This document shows, in pieces, positions 43,099 through 52,207 of a stretch of 64,000 bases of DNA. The stretch lies in assembly GCF_002286735.1 (NCBI RefSeq), contig NZ_NRTA01000001.1, positions 124,001 to 188,000 of the forward strand. Reading direction: 5' to 3'. The first letter of the stretch is position 1; the number at the start of each line of letters is the position of its first letter. The stretch is from Leptolyngbya sp. BC1307. Its GTDB lineage: Bacteria > Cyanobacteriota > Cyanobacteriia > Phormidesmidales > Phormidesmidaceae. The position numbers were made by a program, and so were the translations under genes. The notes below the pieces were generated by a model, which searched no databases, was not told the origin of the DNA, and saw nothing but the letters and a program-made list of their open reading frames with translations.

Positions 43099-44670
43099 AT
43101 GACGGCGATCGCTAGTCCCGAATTTGTTTCACTCTGCCGGACTCAGCTACGGCTGCTCACTCAGCAAATGGCAGAGTCTTCAGCGGCTCTGTACATTGCT
43201 GATGTGGCAGATATGGCGGAGCAGGCGACCCAGCGGAATCAGTCCAATTTTGTCCCGGTGGCCAGCTATCCGGAGCCGGTCGATAGCTGGGTTGCTAACT
43301 TTACGCGGGCGACCCCTTGGGCTAATAGCAGCTACAGCGGCCCGTTGGCTCTACCTGCTGCCGCAGAGGCTCCTGCGGCCAGCGACCAATCAGCCACAGA
43401 GACTGAACGGGAGACCCATCCTGAGACTGATCCGTCCGCCGACAGTGCTGAAACTCACGGTGCTGAAACTCACGGTGCTGAAACTTCTAGAGCGACGCCA
43501 AACGGGTTTTGCTGGCCAGACATCTTGCATCCAGAGCAGCAGATGGTGGTGCCGCTGGTGTATACCGAAGTGGTCGTCGGTCTGCTGGTGACGGTGCGCC
43601 CAGATCGCGCCTGGCTAAATGAAGAGCGTCGCCACATTGAAATGGTGGCCGAATCGTTAGCAGCAGGCTGTGTGCTAGAGCGGCATAATCATTGGCTACA
43701 GCATCAGCTATCGAAGAAGCGTAGCCTTCAAAGTCGTCAGTCAGAGATTTTTCATAATTTGCTGCATCAGTTTCGTAATCCGCTGACAGCGGTGAGCACC
43801 TTTGGCCAGCTGTTAGTGCGGCGGCTAGCGACCGAAGATCCCAATCAGGTTGTAGCTACTGGCATTGTCCGCGAAAGCAAGCGGTTGCGAGAGCTAGTCA
43901 GCCATTTTGACCAGGCGGTGGCTATTGGCGATGCAGATTTAACGGTGGAAGGCGCGATGTCTGCGCTTTTGCCAGCGGCGCAGCGACTGTTGGCACCTGG
44001 ACGGTTAGTGCCTTCCGGCGCAGGGCAGGGCGAAGAAGGGCAGGAGAGCAGGAGACAGGCGGCAGGCGGCGAGATTGACGCTCAGCGGGCCGAGCAGACG
44101 GCGGCTGATCAGGTGATAGGTGGTGCTGGGCTAGGTCAGCCGCTGACGATGTCTGCTCAGTATCTGCCTGACATTGTGGAGCCTATTTTGGCGGTAGCTA
44201 ATATTGTCGCTACCGAAAAGGGCGTTGACTTGCAGGCTCAGGTGGCAGCAGATACGCCGCCTGTGTGGGGAGAAGAGGAGGCGCTAGGAGAGGTGGTGAG
44301 CAACCTCGTAGATAATGCCATTAAGTATTCACCAGCGGGGGCTCAGGTCTGGGTACAAACAGGGGTAAGCCGGGTCGGTGAGAGAGGCCACTATCAGGGC
44401 ATTGTGGTAGGCGACACAGGGCTGGGAATTCCGGCTAGTGACCAGGCGCATCTATTTGAACGGTATTATCGCGGCGTGCAGGCGCATAGTGATCTTCCGG
44501 GAACGGGGCTAGGGCTGGCGATCGCCCAGTCGCTAGTACAGGAGATGCAGGGCTTGATTGAGGTGATTAGCCCGGCTGTTGGCACGCCCTGGATGCCTAG
44601 AGACCGGCAGGAAAATCTTGGATTGGGGACGGTTTTTATTGTCTGGCTGCTGGAAGTAGATAGGCGGTAG
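43099..44670 (+). CDS. Soluble sensor histidine kinase
   Basis: About 523 residues. The first 210 residues contain a poorly conserved GAF-like input with an Ala/Glu/Thr-rich insert that includes AETHG repeats encoded by a 15-bp tandem repeat (43447-43484). The HisKA helix is IFHNLLHQFRNPLTAVSTFGQLL (phospho-His about 222). A low-complexity insert (GQGEEGQESRRQAAGG) follows near 315. The HATPase has VVSNLVDNAIKYSP, GDTGLGIP and GTGLGLAIA. The ATG at 43099 is preferred over a TTG 30 bases earlier. No regulator is adjacent. Confidence 0.88.
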   Translation: MTAIASPEFVSLCRTQLRLLTQQMAESSAALYIADVADMAEQATQRNQSNFVPVASYPEPVDSWVANFTRATPWANSSYSGPLALPAAAEAPAASDQSATETERETHPETDPSADSAETHGAETHGAETSRATPNGFCWPDILHPEQQMVVPLVYTEVVVGLLVTVRPDRAWLNEERRHIEMVAESLAAGCVLERHNHWLQHQLSKKRSLQSRQSEIFHNLLHQFRNPLTAVSTFGQLLVRRLATEDPNQVVATGIVRESKRLRELVSHFDQAVAIGDADLTVEGAMSALLPAAQRLLAPGRLVPSGAGQGEEGQESRRQAAGGEIDAQRAEQTAADQVIGGAGLGQPLTMSAQYLPDIVEPILAVANIVATEKGVDLQAQVAADTPPVWGEEEALGEVVSNLVDNAIKYSPAGAQVWVQTGVSRVGERGHYQGIVVGDTGLGIPASDQAHLFERYYRGVQAHSDLPGTGLGLAIAQSLVQEMQGLIEVISPAVGTPWMPRDRQENLGLGTVFIVWLLEVDRR

Positions 44671-44702
44671 ACAGATGAGATGGAATGGCAATTGAGAGGT
44701 GA

Positions 44703-46418
44703 TTATCCGCGCAGACTGCGATAGTGATTGGCACGAATTTTGGCCATCGTGATATCTAGGTGGTCATCGGTATCGCCGAGAGTGTTTAACAGGTGAGCGC
44801 TTAAGGCTAGGGCCGCTTCAAATTCTGGCTGGACAACTTCTTGGGCCCCGAGCTGACTGAGCAGATCGAGTTCTTGGGTGGTGTGGGCGCGGGCGATGAT
44901 GTCTAACTGGGGGGCGATCGCCCGCGCCCGCTGAAGCAATAGCCGGGTACTGATCGGGTCGGGCAGGGCAATCACTAGCGCCTTGGCTGCCGGTAGGGCC
45001 GCTTTGGCTAAGATCAGCTCTGAATCGGCGTCTCCTAGCACGTATGGAATTTTCTCGCGCCGCAGTGACTGAGCGGCTGCTTCGCTATTTTCGAGCACTA
45101 AGACGGGGTAGCCACGCGATCGCAGCAAGTTCACAATCACCCTTCCCACCCGACCAAAGCCCGCTATCACCACATGATTATCCATGTCTTCATGGCCGCC
45201 CTGCCGCTGGGGAGACTCTCGCCGCCGCAAAATCGCCGCTAGCCTGGGCTGCTGATATAGCCACGCTGCCAAAGGATCTGCCAGCTCAAAAGACAGCGGC
45301 GTCAGCACCAGCGTGATCGCAGTGGTACCCAGCAGGAGTAGATAGGTATCTTGAGAAATCAGATCATTCTCTAAACCCACAACGGCCAGCACAAACGAAA
45401 ATTCACCAATTTGATTAATACCGCAGCTCGTCAAGACGGCCGTTTTCAGCGAATAGCCAAACCACAGCACAATCGGCAGCACAATCAGCGCCTTCCCCAC
45501 CATCACCAAACTCACCAGCCCTAGAATGCGATCAAAGTTGTCAATCAGCACTCGTGGGTCAATCAGCATACCAATAGAGACAAAAAACAGGCTGGCAAAG
45601 GTATCGCGCAGCGGCAGCACTTTTGCTAGCGCATGGTCGGCATAATCGATTTCGGAGATCATCAGCCCAGCCACAAAGGCCCCAATTTCAATCGACAGGC
45701 CCAGCCTCGCTGTCACCAGCGCTACGCCCAAACACAGCGAGATCAGCGTCAGCAAAAACAGCTCACTGCTCTCAGTCAGCGCGACTTGACGAATAATCAC
45801 CGGAATCAGCCAGCGCCCAATTGCCAATGCCGCCAGCAAAAAGCCAATTACTTTTAGCAGGGCTAGCCCGATTACTTGCCAGAGCGGACCGGGCTGACCG
45901 ATAGCAGGCAGTATGGCCAGCATCAGCCCCAGCGCCAGATCCTGCGCGATCAGTATGGCCAGCATAATCTGGCCGTGACGGGTATTAATTTCGCCGCGTT
46001 CGGTGAGCATTTTGAGCACAACTGCTGTAGAAGAAAGAGACAGCAATGCCCCCCAGAAAACGCCCTGAGAAAGGCTATCTACCCAGCCAAAAGAGAAGGC
46101 GATCGCTGTCACCAGCCCTATCGTCAGGCCAATTTGCAACAGGCTGCCCTGCAAGGCTATGTTGCGCACCCGGTTGAGTTCTTCTAAAGAAAATTGCACG
46201 CCCAGCGCAAACAACAAAAAAGCGACGCCGAGTTCTGCTAGCGCTTGAATATTGCCGGTATCTGTAATCAGCCTTAGCCCCAGCGGGCCAATTACCAAAC
46301 CACTGGTCAGATAGCCGAGCAGCACCGGCTGCCGCAGCCGACTCACCGCATAGCCACCGATGGCAGCAGCCCCCAAAGCCAGCATTAGTTCAAACGTAAA
46401 CCCTGACTCTGAAGCCAT
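44703..46418 (-). CDS. KefB/CPA2-type cation:proton antiporter with RCK domain
   Basis: A 571-residue protein with about 12 membrane helices (start ELMLALGAAAIGGYAVSRLRQPVLLGYLTSGLVIGP) and the CPA2 core (GVAFLLFALGVQFSLEEL; LSLSSTAVVLKML). A TrkA-N/RCK Rossmann domain (VVIAGFGRVGRVIVNLL, about 420-535) follows. It probably exchanges K+ or Na+ for H+, gated by a nucleotide bound to RCK. It has no co-directional partner within its own unit. The end is convergent with the histidine kinase gene. Confidence 0.92.
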   Translation of the reverse strand: MASESGFTFELMLALGAAAIGGYAVSRLRQPVLLGYLTSGLVIGPLGLRLITDTGNIQALAELGVAFLLFALGVQFSLEELNRVRNIALQGSLLQIGLTIGLVTAIAFSFGWVDSLSQGVFWGALLSLSSTAVVLKMLTERGEINTRHGQIMLAILIAQDLALGLMLAILPAIGQPGPLWQVIGLALLKVIGFLLAALAIGRWLIPVIIRQVALTESSELFLLTLISLCLGVALVTARLGLSIEIGAFVAGLMISEIDYADHALAKVLPLRDTFASLFFVSIGMLIDPRVLIDNFDRILGLVSLVMVGKALIVLPIVLWFGYSLKTAVLTSCGINQIGEFSFVLAVVGLENDLISQDTYLLLLGTTAITLVLTPLSFELADPLAAWLYQQPRLAAILRRRESPQRQGGHEDMDNHVVIAGFGRVGRVIVNLLRSRGYPVLVLENSEAAAQSLRREKIPYVLGDADSELILAKAALPAAKALVIALPDPISTRLLLQRARAIAPQLDIIARAHTTQELDLLSQLGAQEVVQPEFEAALALSAHLLNTLGDTDDHLDITMAKIRANHYRSLRG

Positions 46419-46578
46419 ATTGGTAGCATCCCTTGCGCGCTATCCCTACCAAACTAGCGGATAGACAGCGCTAGAGCTAGTGCTCTACCACTCAAACGTC
46501 CTGCCTACAGACAGAGGATTTTCAACCGGCTTTGAAGTCTGATCTAAGATGAAAAATATGAATTCGAGCGATTAACCG

Positions 46579-47550
46579 ATGGGCTTACTGATCGATGGCG
46601 TCTGGCGTGACCAGTGGTACGACACCGAAGACAATAAAGGACACTTTAAGCGCGAGACCTCTAGCTTTCGCAATTGGATAACCGCCGATGGCAGCGCTGG
46701 CCCAGGAGAAAAGGACGGCTTTAAGGCAGAGCCGGGCCGCTATCATCTATATGTCTCTTACGCTTGTCCTTGGGCACACCGGGCGCTGATCTTCAGAGCG
46801 CTGAAGGGATTAGACGAGATGATTGATATCTCGGTTGTCAACTGGTTTATGGGTGAAAACGGCTGGAGCTTTGAGCCAGGGCCAGGAGTTGTTTCTGACC
46901 CGATTAATCATGTTGATTTTTTGCGTGAAATCTATACCAAAGTAGATCCGAGCTACACGGGCCGGGTGACTGTGCCGGTGCTGTGGGATAAAGCAACGCA
47001 TACGGTTGTCAACAACGAATCATCCGAGATTATCCGCATGTTCAACAGTGCTTTTGATCGGGTGGGTGCAGCGCCCGGAGACTACTACCCTGAGGGGCTG
47101 CGTGACCGGATCGATGAGATTAACGATCGCGTTTATCACACGGTTAATAACGGCGTTTACAAGGCGGGGTTTGCCACTACTCAGGCAGCTTACGAAGAAG
47201 CAGTTGTGCCTTTGTTTGAGAGCTTAGACTGGATTGAAGAGATTTTGGCAGATAACCGTTATTTGGCGGGCGATCGCGTTACCGAAGCCGACTGGCGCTT
47301 ATTTACGACTCTCATCCGCTTCGACCCAGTCTACAACGGCCATTTCAAGTGCAATATTCGCCGCATTGTTGACTACCCCAATCTGTGGGGCTACACCCGC
47401 GAACTCTATCAAATTCCCAAAGTGGCCGATACCGTTCACTTTGACCACATCAAAGGCCACTACTACCAAAGCCACGACATGGTGAACCCGACTCGGATCG
47501 TGCCAGTTGGCCCCCAGATAGACTTTAACCAGCCACACGGTCGCGGCTAG
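46579..47550 (+). CDS. Glutathionyl-hydroquinone reductase
   Basis: A 323-residue Xi-class GST (YqjG/ECM4). The catalytic Cys is in YACPWAHRALI (about residue 58), then VPVLWDKATHTVVNNESSEIIRMFN forms the glutathione site, and DWRLFTTLIRFDPVY and the C-terminal YYQSHDMVNPTRIVPVGP close the family pattern. It reduces glutathionyl-hydroquinones to hydroquinones with a second glutathione. This suggests handling of quinone or halogenated aromatic stress. It stands alone. Confidence 0.95.
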   Translation: MGLLIDGVWRDQWYDTEDNKGHFKRETSSFRNWITADGSAGPGEKDGFKAEPGRYHLYVSYACPWAHRALIFRALKGLDEMIDISVVNWFMGENGWSFEPGPGVVSDPINHVDFLREIYTKVDPSYTGRVTVPVLWDKATHTVVNNESSEIIRMFNSAFDRVGAAPGDYYPEGLRDRIDEINDRVYHTVNNGVYKAGFATTQAAYEEAVVPLFESLDWIEEILADNRYLAGDRVTEADWRLFTTLIRFDPVYNGHFKCNIRRIVDYPNLWGYTRELYQIPKVADTVHFDHIKGHYYQSHDMVNPTRIVPVGPQIDFNQPHGRG

Positions 47551-47665
47551 CGCTTTGCAATTGACTTTTGAGGCGATCAGAGAGGCCAAGAAGCCCTAGT
47601 CAAGAAAACTGAAACGGTGCTGGAAACGGTGCTGGACTTAGGGCTTGCCAGATAGAAAGATCGAA

Positions 47666-48187
47666 CTATTCGCAGCTGGTACCGCCGCCGTTCACACAAA
47701 AAGCAAACGCTAGGAAGCGGCTCCGGTCTTGAGCCGTTGCCTCAAGGATATTCTCCAGCTTGAAGAAAGTAGCGGCTACTTGCGACTGCTCTGCACTGGG
47801 CTTTTGCAAAAACCAGTCGCTGCTTGTCACAGTGGCAAAAGAAACGGCCTGACTGCGAGCGTGCTCCATGACCAACCAGGAGACCGTCTCTTTCTCCGAC
47901 GCGGACAAGTCTTCGTACCAGAGTTGATAGACCTGCAAGACCTGGCCTGTTTCATCTGATTCGCTGATATCTTCGCCATCGCCCAGGTTGAGGCCCAGGG
48001 TATTGCTCAAGCTATTGACGGTGTGAGCTGTGCCGTTAATCGTACGGTCGAGGTAGTTGACGGTGCTATTGACACGGTTGATCGTATTTAGGAAATCCCC
48101 AAAAGGATTTGCCGAAGCAGACATCTGAGTGGCTAGCACAACACAAGTTGCCGAAATTAAACCTGTGAGCCCTTTATTTAATCTCAT
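47666..48187 (-). CDS. Small secreted protein of unknown family
   Basis: About 173 residues with a signal peptide (MRLNKGLTGLISATCVVLATQMSASA, cleavage before NPFG). The mature part is alpha-helical, with an NTINRVNSTVNYLDRTINGTAHTVNSLSNTLG region like a Gly/Asn-rich linker and a C-terminal Cys pair (CVNGGGTSC). I chose the internal ATG because it gives a basic n-region; a start at 48223 adds 12 residues with two Asp. No family recognised. It is 138 bp upstream of nothing on the same strand except the amidohydrolase. Confidence 0.65.
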   Translation of the reverse strand: MRLNKGLTGLISATCVVLATQMSASANPFGDFLNTINRVNSTVNYLDRTINGTAHTVNSLSNTLGLNLGDGEDISESDETGQVLQVYQLWYEDLSASEKETVSWLVMEHARSQAVSFATVTSSDWFLQKPSAEQSQVAATFFKLENILEATAQDRSRFLAFAFCVNGGGTSCE

Positions 48188-48361
48188 ATCGTCGAAAAAG
48201 TTATGTTGACTGATTTTTGTCATGAGATGTTCACCCTAAGGGCATCAGAGTACAGTCTGCTCTTAGGGGGATGCAATAGGCTGCAACCCAGCTTCTTGCA
48301 AATCACATTTAAGGGCCAACAGGGGTGCGTTCTCATGAAGTTTGGGAGAAGCACTCAGAAT

Positions 48362-49720
48362 TTATCCGACTATGGCTGCAGCTTGCTGGTTGCAGTTCTC
48401 GATGAGCGGCTCCAGCTCTATCGTCATTAGATGGCCCTGGTCGATTACTTTTTTTCCATGAATAAAGCTGTAGTCTACTGACGGTGGCTGACAAAATATC
48501 AGCGCGGCGACTACGTCGTGATGACTGCCAACCAGCGCAGGCGTGTCGATATTAAACGCAATAAAATCTGCTGACATGCCGGGTGCCAGATAGCCGATGT
48601 CGTCTCGACCTAGTACTCTGGCTCCCCCCCGAGTTGCCACCTCTAACGCTTCACGGGCTGTCATCGCTGCTGCATCGCAGTCTCTCACCCGAGCCACTAA
48701 AAAAGCCGTGCGAGTCTCTTGCAGCAGATTAGAGGCGTCGTTAGAAGCCGCACCATCTACGCCGATGCCGACCGGGACACCTTGCGTGAGCATTTTGCGA
48801 ATAGGGGCAATGCCACTGGCCAGCCGCAGATTGCTACAGGGGCAGTGGGCCACACCAGTGCCGGTTTTAGCGAATTTTTGAATGGCGCGATCGCTGAGCT
48901 GTACGCAGTGGGCGTGCCAGACATCTTCACCCAGCCAACCAACCGATTCGGCGTAGTCGCCTGGCCGTAGACCAAACTTTTCCAGGCTATAGTCAACGTC
49001 GCTTTTGTTCTCTGCTAAATGGGTATGGAGCCGCACGCCCGAATAGGAGCGAGCCATTGCTGCTGACTCTCGCATCAGGTCGGGAGAGACGGTAAAAGGT
49101 GAGCAGGGCGCGAGGACGATGCGGGTCATGGCGTGGCGATCGCTGTCATGATATTGCTCAATCAATCGCAGCGAGTCTTTGAGAATATCCGGCTCTTTTT
49201 CTACCAGCGCATCCGGCGGCAACCCGCCTTGACTTTCCCCCATGCTCATACTGCCCCGGCTAGCGTGGAACCGCAGGCCAATGTCTTGCACAGCGCGAAT
49301 TTCATCGTCGAGAGTACAGTCGTTAGGAAAGAGATAGAGATGATCGCTAGCGGTGGTGCAGCCAGACAGCATGAGCTCGGCAGCGGCCATTTGAGCGCTC
49401 GCGTATATGCCCTCGCTGGTCAGGTTGCTCCAGATCGGGTAGAGCGCTTTTAGCCAGTTAAAGAGATCGCAGTTTTGAGCAGCGGGTACAGCGCGGGTAA
49501 GCGTCTGGAAAAAGTGATGATGGGTGTTGACCAAACCGGGTAAAACAACATGCCGCCCCTGTAAGTCTAAAATCTCATCGGCGGTCGCTGGCAAGGCATC
49601 GGTTGTCCCCACCTGCTCGATAACATGATCTCGAACAAAGAGTGCCCCGTTACCTATCTCTCTGCGTTCGTCATCCATGGTTATTAGCGTATGGATGTTT
49701 TTGACTAAAAGGGTACTCAT
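48362..49720 (-). CDS. 8-oxoguanine deaminase-like amidohydrolase
   Basis: A 452-residue metal-dependent amidohydrolase of the AtzB/TrzN branch. The N-terminal metal site is VNTHHHFFQTLTRAVP (about 64-80), followed by SGCTTASDHLYLFPND, the RGSMSMGESQGGLPPD loop, THLAEN, HCVQLSD and the Asp in GVDGAASNDASN. These match 8-oxoguanine deaminase, which gives urate and ammonia from 8-oxoguanine. Substrate assignment within this branch is difficult. It starts seven bases after the Rieske oxygenase stops, so the two are co-transcribed. Confidence 0.8.
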   Translation of the reverse strand: MSTLLVKNIHTLITMDDERREIGNGALFVRDHVIEQVGTTDALPATADEILDLQGRHVVLPGLVNTHHHFFQTLTRAVPAAQNCDLFNWLKALYPIWSNLTSEGIYASAQMAAAELMLSGCTTASDHLYLFPNDCTLDDEIRAVQDIGLRFHASRGSMSMGESQGGLPPDALVEKEPDILKDSLRLIEQYHDSDRHAMTRIVLAPCSPFTVSPDLMRESAAMARSYSGVRLHTHLAENKSDVDYSLEKFGLRPGDYAESVGWLGEDVWHAHCVQLSDRAIQKFAKTGTGVAHCPCSNLRLASGIAPIRKMLTQGVPVGIGVDGAASNDASNLLQETRTAFLVARVRDCDAAAMTAREALEVATRGGARVLGRDDIGYLAPGMSADFIAFNIDTPALVGSHHDVVAALIFCQPPSVDYSFIHGKKVIDQGHLMTIELEPLIENCNQQAAAIVG

Positions 49721-49727
49721 GGAATGC

Positions 49728-50795
49728 TCATGCTGTATACAGTTTGCTCAGGCCCAGCTCGGCTAACCCTTTGCGATAGGTGATAGAGGTTTGGTCTGCC
49801 TGAATATGAGTTTCTGCTCGCAGATCCAGTGGGAGATCTTCCGGGTATTGGGCTTCTACTATCTCTTTGTCTTCATTAAAAATCTGATAGTTAAATTCGT
49901 AGACAGGTTCTAGTGGTTGGTCTTTGTCAAAGTTGCGACAGAGGGGAGAGAAGACGCGGGTTTTGCGAGCAGAGATAGGAGAGGCGGCATTGAGAATGCA
50001 CAAACGACCTTCGTTGGGAAAACTGACTCTGAGTAACGCACTGAAAGGCAAAAAGACTTCAAACACGCGCAGCCATTCAAAATCATCCGGGGCGCGGTGC
50101 TGTAGCGCCTTGGGAAAGTTGCTGACAGTGCTGAGATAGTTTGCCCGCAGACCGCGCGGGGTAGGTTCAACGTCGTAGCGGGGGACGATGGGGTTGCTGC
50201 GATCGCCAAACGACTCGGCATGAATCCAGGCAAAATGAGCCACATCTAAAAAGCCTTCCATTTGCCGGCCCGCAGCGGCCTCTAGGCTAATGCTATCGGG
50301 CACAATCTGCTGATAGTCGGCGTCTGTCCATTCGGGGAAAAAGGGCAGAGCATCTTCGTCATCAGCGCTGCCTGCTAGCGTTGTCCAGACCAAACCGTAG
50401 GCTTCTTTAACCGGATAGGTTTTTAGACAGAGCTTGCTAGGAATACTGGCCTGCGGATTGGCCGGAATCAGGCTGCACTGGCCGGTGGCATCGTAGTGAA
50501 AGCCGTGGTATTTGCAGATGATCTGGTCGTCTTTGAGATGGCCCATGCTCAGCGGCACGCCCCGGTGCAGGCAGATGTCGTTAGCAACGGAGACACCAGC
50601 GGCGGTGCGCCAGATGACGAGTCGCTGATCGAGCAGGGTAGCGGCAACGGGCTGGTCTTTGACCTCGTGGCTAAAGGCAACCGGGTACCAGAAGGGCGCG
50701 ATCGCAGTCCAGTCAGTCGGAGAAAAGGTGCAGCCTTTGGGGTACACCGCGCTACCATTTTGATTTTTTCTATCTTGTGCGATCGCTGCTGACAT
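49728..50795 (-). CDS. Rieske-type mononuclear iron oxygenase
   Basis: A 355-residue oxygenase. The Rieske cluster is CLHRGVPLSMGHLKDDQIICKYHGFH (Cys-X-His and Cys-X2-His, about 72-100). The mononuclear iron site is DVAHFAWIHAESFGD (about 185-200), with the third Asp/Glu further on. Length and layout resemble single-component N- or O-demethylases rather than aromatic dioxygenases with a beta subunit; no beta subunit, ferredoxin or reductase is adjacent. It is the first gene of the operon with the deaminase and is divergent from the permease gene. Confidence 0.88.
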   Translation of the reverse strand: MSAAIAQDRKNQNGSAVYPKGCTFSPTDWTAIAPFWYPVAFSHEVKDQPVAATLLDQRLVIWRTAAGVSVANDICLHRGVPLSMGHLKDDQIICKYHGFHYDATGQCSLIPANPQASIPSKLCLKTYPVKEAYGLVWTTLAGSADDEDALPFFPEWTDADYQQIVPDSISLEAAAGRQMEGFLDVAHFAWIHAESFGDRSNPIVPRYDVEPTPRGLRANYLSTVSNFPKALQHRAPDDFEWLRVFEVFLPFSALLRVSFPNEGRLCILNAASPISARKTRVFSPLCRNFDKDQPLEPVYEFNYQIFNEDKEIVEAQYPEDLPLDLRAETHIQADQTSITYRKGLAELGLSKLYTA

Positions 50796-50842
50796 GCATT
50801 ACATCTCCATTAAAAAAACAATCATCCCAAAAGCGAGCTAAC

Positions 50843-50864
50843 CGTTTGCCTGCTCAGGCAAACG
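50843..50864. promoter_or_regulatory. Perfect 22-bp palindrome, candidate operator
   Basis: Half-sites CGTTTGCCTG and CAGGCAAACG flank a central CT, with no mismatch. It lies 48 bp upstream of the Rieske gene and 117 bp upstream of the permease gene in the shared spacer. No U tract follows on either strand, so a regulator site is more likely than a terminator. Confidence 0.75.
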
Positions 50865-50980
50865 TCATTTCATCGTGGCCGACCGGCTGCGCTTTGGCTG
50901 TTTCCTCTGTAACGCTTTTCTTAATTGCCTTTACCCAGACCGTTAGAATACGAGATAGCTGTGGCCGTAATGCCGCAGCC

Positions 50981-51955
50981 ATGCAAAAATTATCTCCCAA
51001 CATGACCTCAGATTCATCGCGATCGCCCACAGCTTCTGCAGAGCCACCTTCAGTACCCGATCAGTCTCTATTGCTAGGTGCCGGGCTGATTACGGTCGGC
51101 TTCTTAGCCAATACCATTCAAGGCGCACTGGGGAAAGTCGCGCAGGCGACCATTGGCCCGGGGCAGTTTTTGTGGCTGCTGCTGCTGCTGGCTTTGGGCG
51201 TATTGCTGCCGGTAGAAATCTGGCGGCGAGGTCGCGATTTGCAGGCGGGGCTCAATGCTCAGGTGCTGCCTTACTATTTGCTGCGAGCGGTGTTTGGGCT
51301 GAGCGGCTTTTATCTGTTTATCTGGGCGGCAGGGCTGGGCAGCCTCGTCAGTGCAAATGTGCTGCTGAATACAACGCCAATATTTATCCCAGTCATTGGC
51401 GTGATTGCCCTGAACAAGCAAATTTCGCTGAAGCTATGGGGAGCGATCGCCGTCGGATTTATTGGGCTACTGCTGGTGGTTCAGCCCAATGCTGACTTGC
51501 TGCGCAACCCGGCTAATTTGATTGGCCTCGGAGCCGGGCTCTCAGCCGCCGTCGAATTTCTCACCGTGCGCCGGATTAACCAAACTCAGTCGCCGCTAAG
51601 CCAGACGCTGTACTACTTGCTAATCGGCTCAGCTCTGATGGCACCCGTAGCGCTCTGGCAGTGGCAGCCGATTGATCGAGCGACTCTAGGCTATGTCGTC
51701 GCAGCGGCAGCGGCTTTTCTCACCTTTCAACTGCTGCTAGTGAAAGCCTATCGCTACGCTGAGCCCCATCAGATTGGCGTATTTCAGTACAGCAGCGTGA
51801 TTTTTTCAGCCGTGATCGGCTGGCTGTTTTTTGATGAGATACCGAACGGTGTTTCGCTGATTGGTATGGTATTGATCACGCTCGGGGGCGCGCTGGCGAT
51901 TTATCTGGAGCAAAAACCTCAGGCCGACTTTACCGAAGAACCGACAGGAACTTAA
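50981..51955 (+). CDS. EamA/DMT superfamily permease
   Basis: About 325 residues with ten predicted helices in two EamA repeats (first TVGFLANTIQGALGK, second about residue 180 with AVEFLTVRRINQTQSPL). The open frame begins far upstream, but the ATG at 50981 (or 51002) fits the family; upstream codons overlap the palindromic spacer. DMT proteins export or import small metabolites such as amino acids, purines or sugars. Its divergent location from the Rieske/deaminase operon suggests a related substrate. Confidence 0.88.
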   Translation: MQKLSPNMTSDSSRSPTASAEPPSVPDQSLLLGAGLITVGFLANTIQGALGKVAQATIGPGQFLWLLLLLALGVLLPVEIWRRGRDLQAGLNAQVLPYYLLRAVFGLSGFYLFIWAAGLGSLVSANVLLNTTPIFIPVIGVIALNKQISLKLWGAIAVGFIGLLLVVQPNADLLRNPANLIGLGAGLSAAVEFLTVRRINQTQSPLSQTLYYLLIGSALMAPVALWQWQPIDRATLGYVVAAAAAFLTFQLLLVKAYRYAEPHQIGVFQYSSVIFSAVIGWLFFDEIPNGVSLIGMVLITLGGALAIYLEQKPQADFTEEPTGT

Positions 51956-52207
51956 GCCCCCAGAGGCTTTGAGTGACACAGCATCGCAAGAAAAAACAAC
52001 GCTTGCTTGAGACATAGAAGATTGGGCAGGGTCAGCAGGCGGAACTGTTTCGGGCAATTGACGAGTACGGTGCGATCTGCGCCGATGACCCCCGGCAGGG
52101 ACTGGGCATAGAGCCGCGCCACAAAGCGACTAGCCTACAAAAGCAGGCTACAGAGGTAAACTACAGAGGCTCAGCTGATCAAAACCCTTCAATCGGGTTT
52201 GCTACCT
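51956..52207. other. Spacer with an open frame lacking a start
   Basis: A frame open from 52018 to 52219 reads like coding sequence (QQAELFRAIDEYG, then DPRQGLGIEPRHK) but has no start or ribosome site and is out of frame with the next gene. It could be a gene remnant. CTACAGAGG is present twice at about 52147 and 52162. No family was recognised. Confidence 0.35.

Noticed and set aside
48362-50795. Rieske/amidohydrolase pair as an aromatic-compound dioxygenase operon
   Set aside because: No beta subunit, ferredoxin, reductase or ring-cleavage enzyme is adjacent, so the classical aromatic pathway is not supported.
50843-50864. Palindrome as a transcription terminator
   Set aside because: No U tract on either strand and the location is between divergent starts, not ends.
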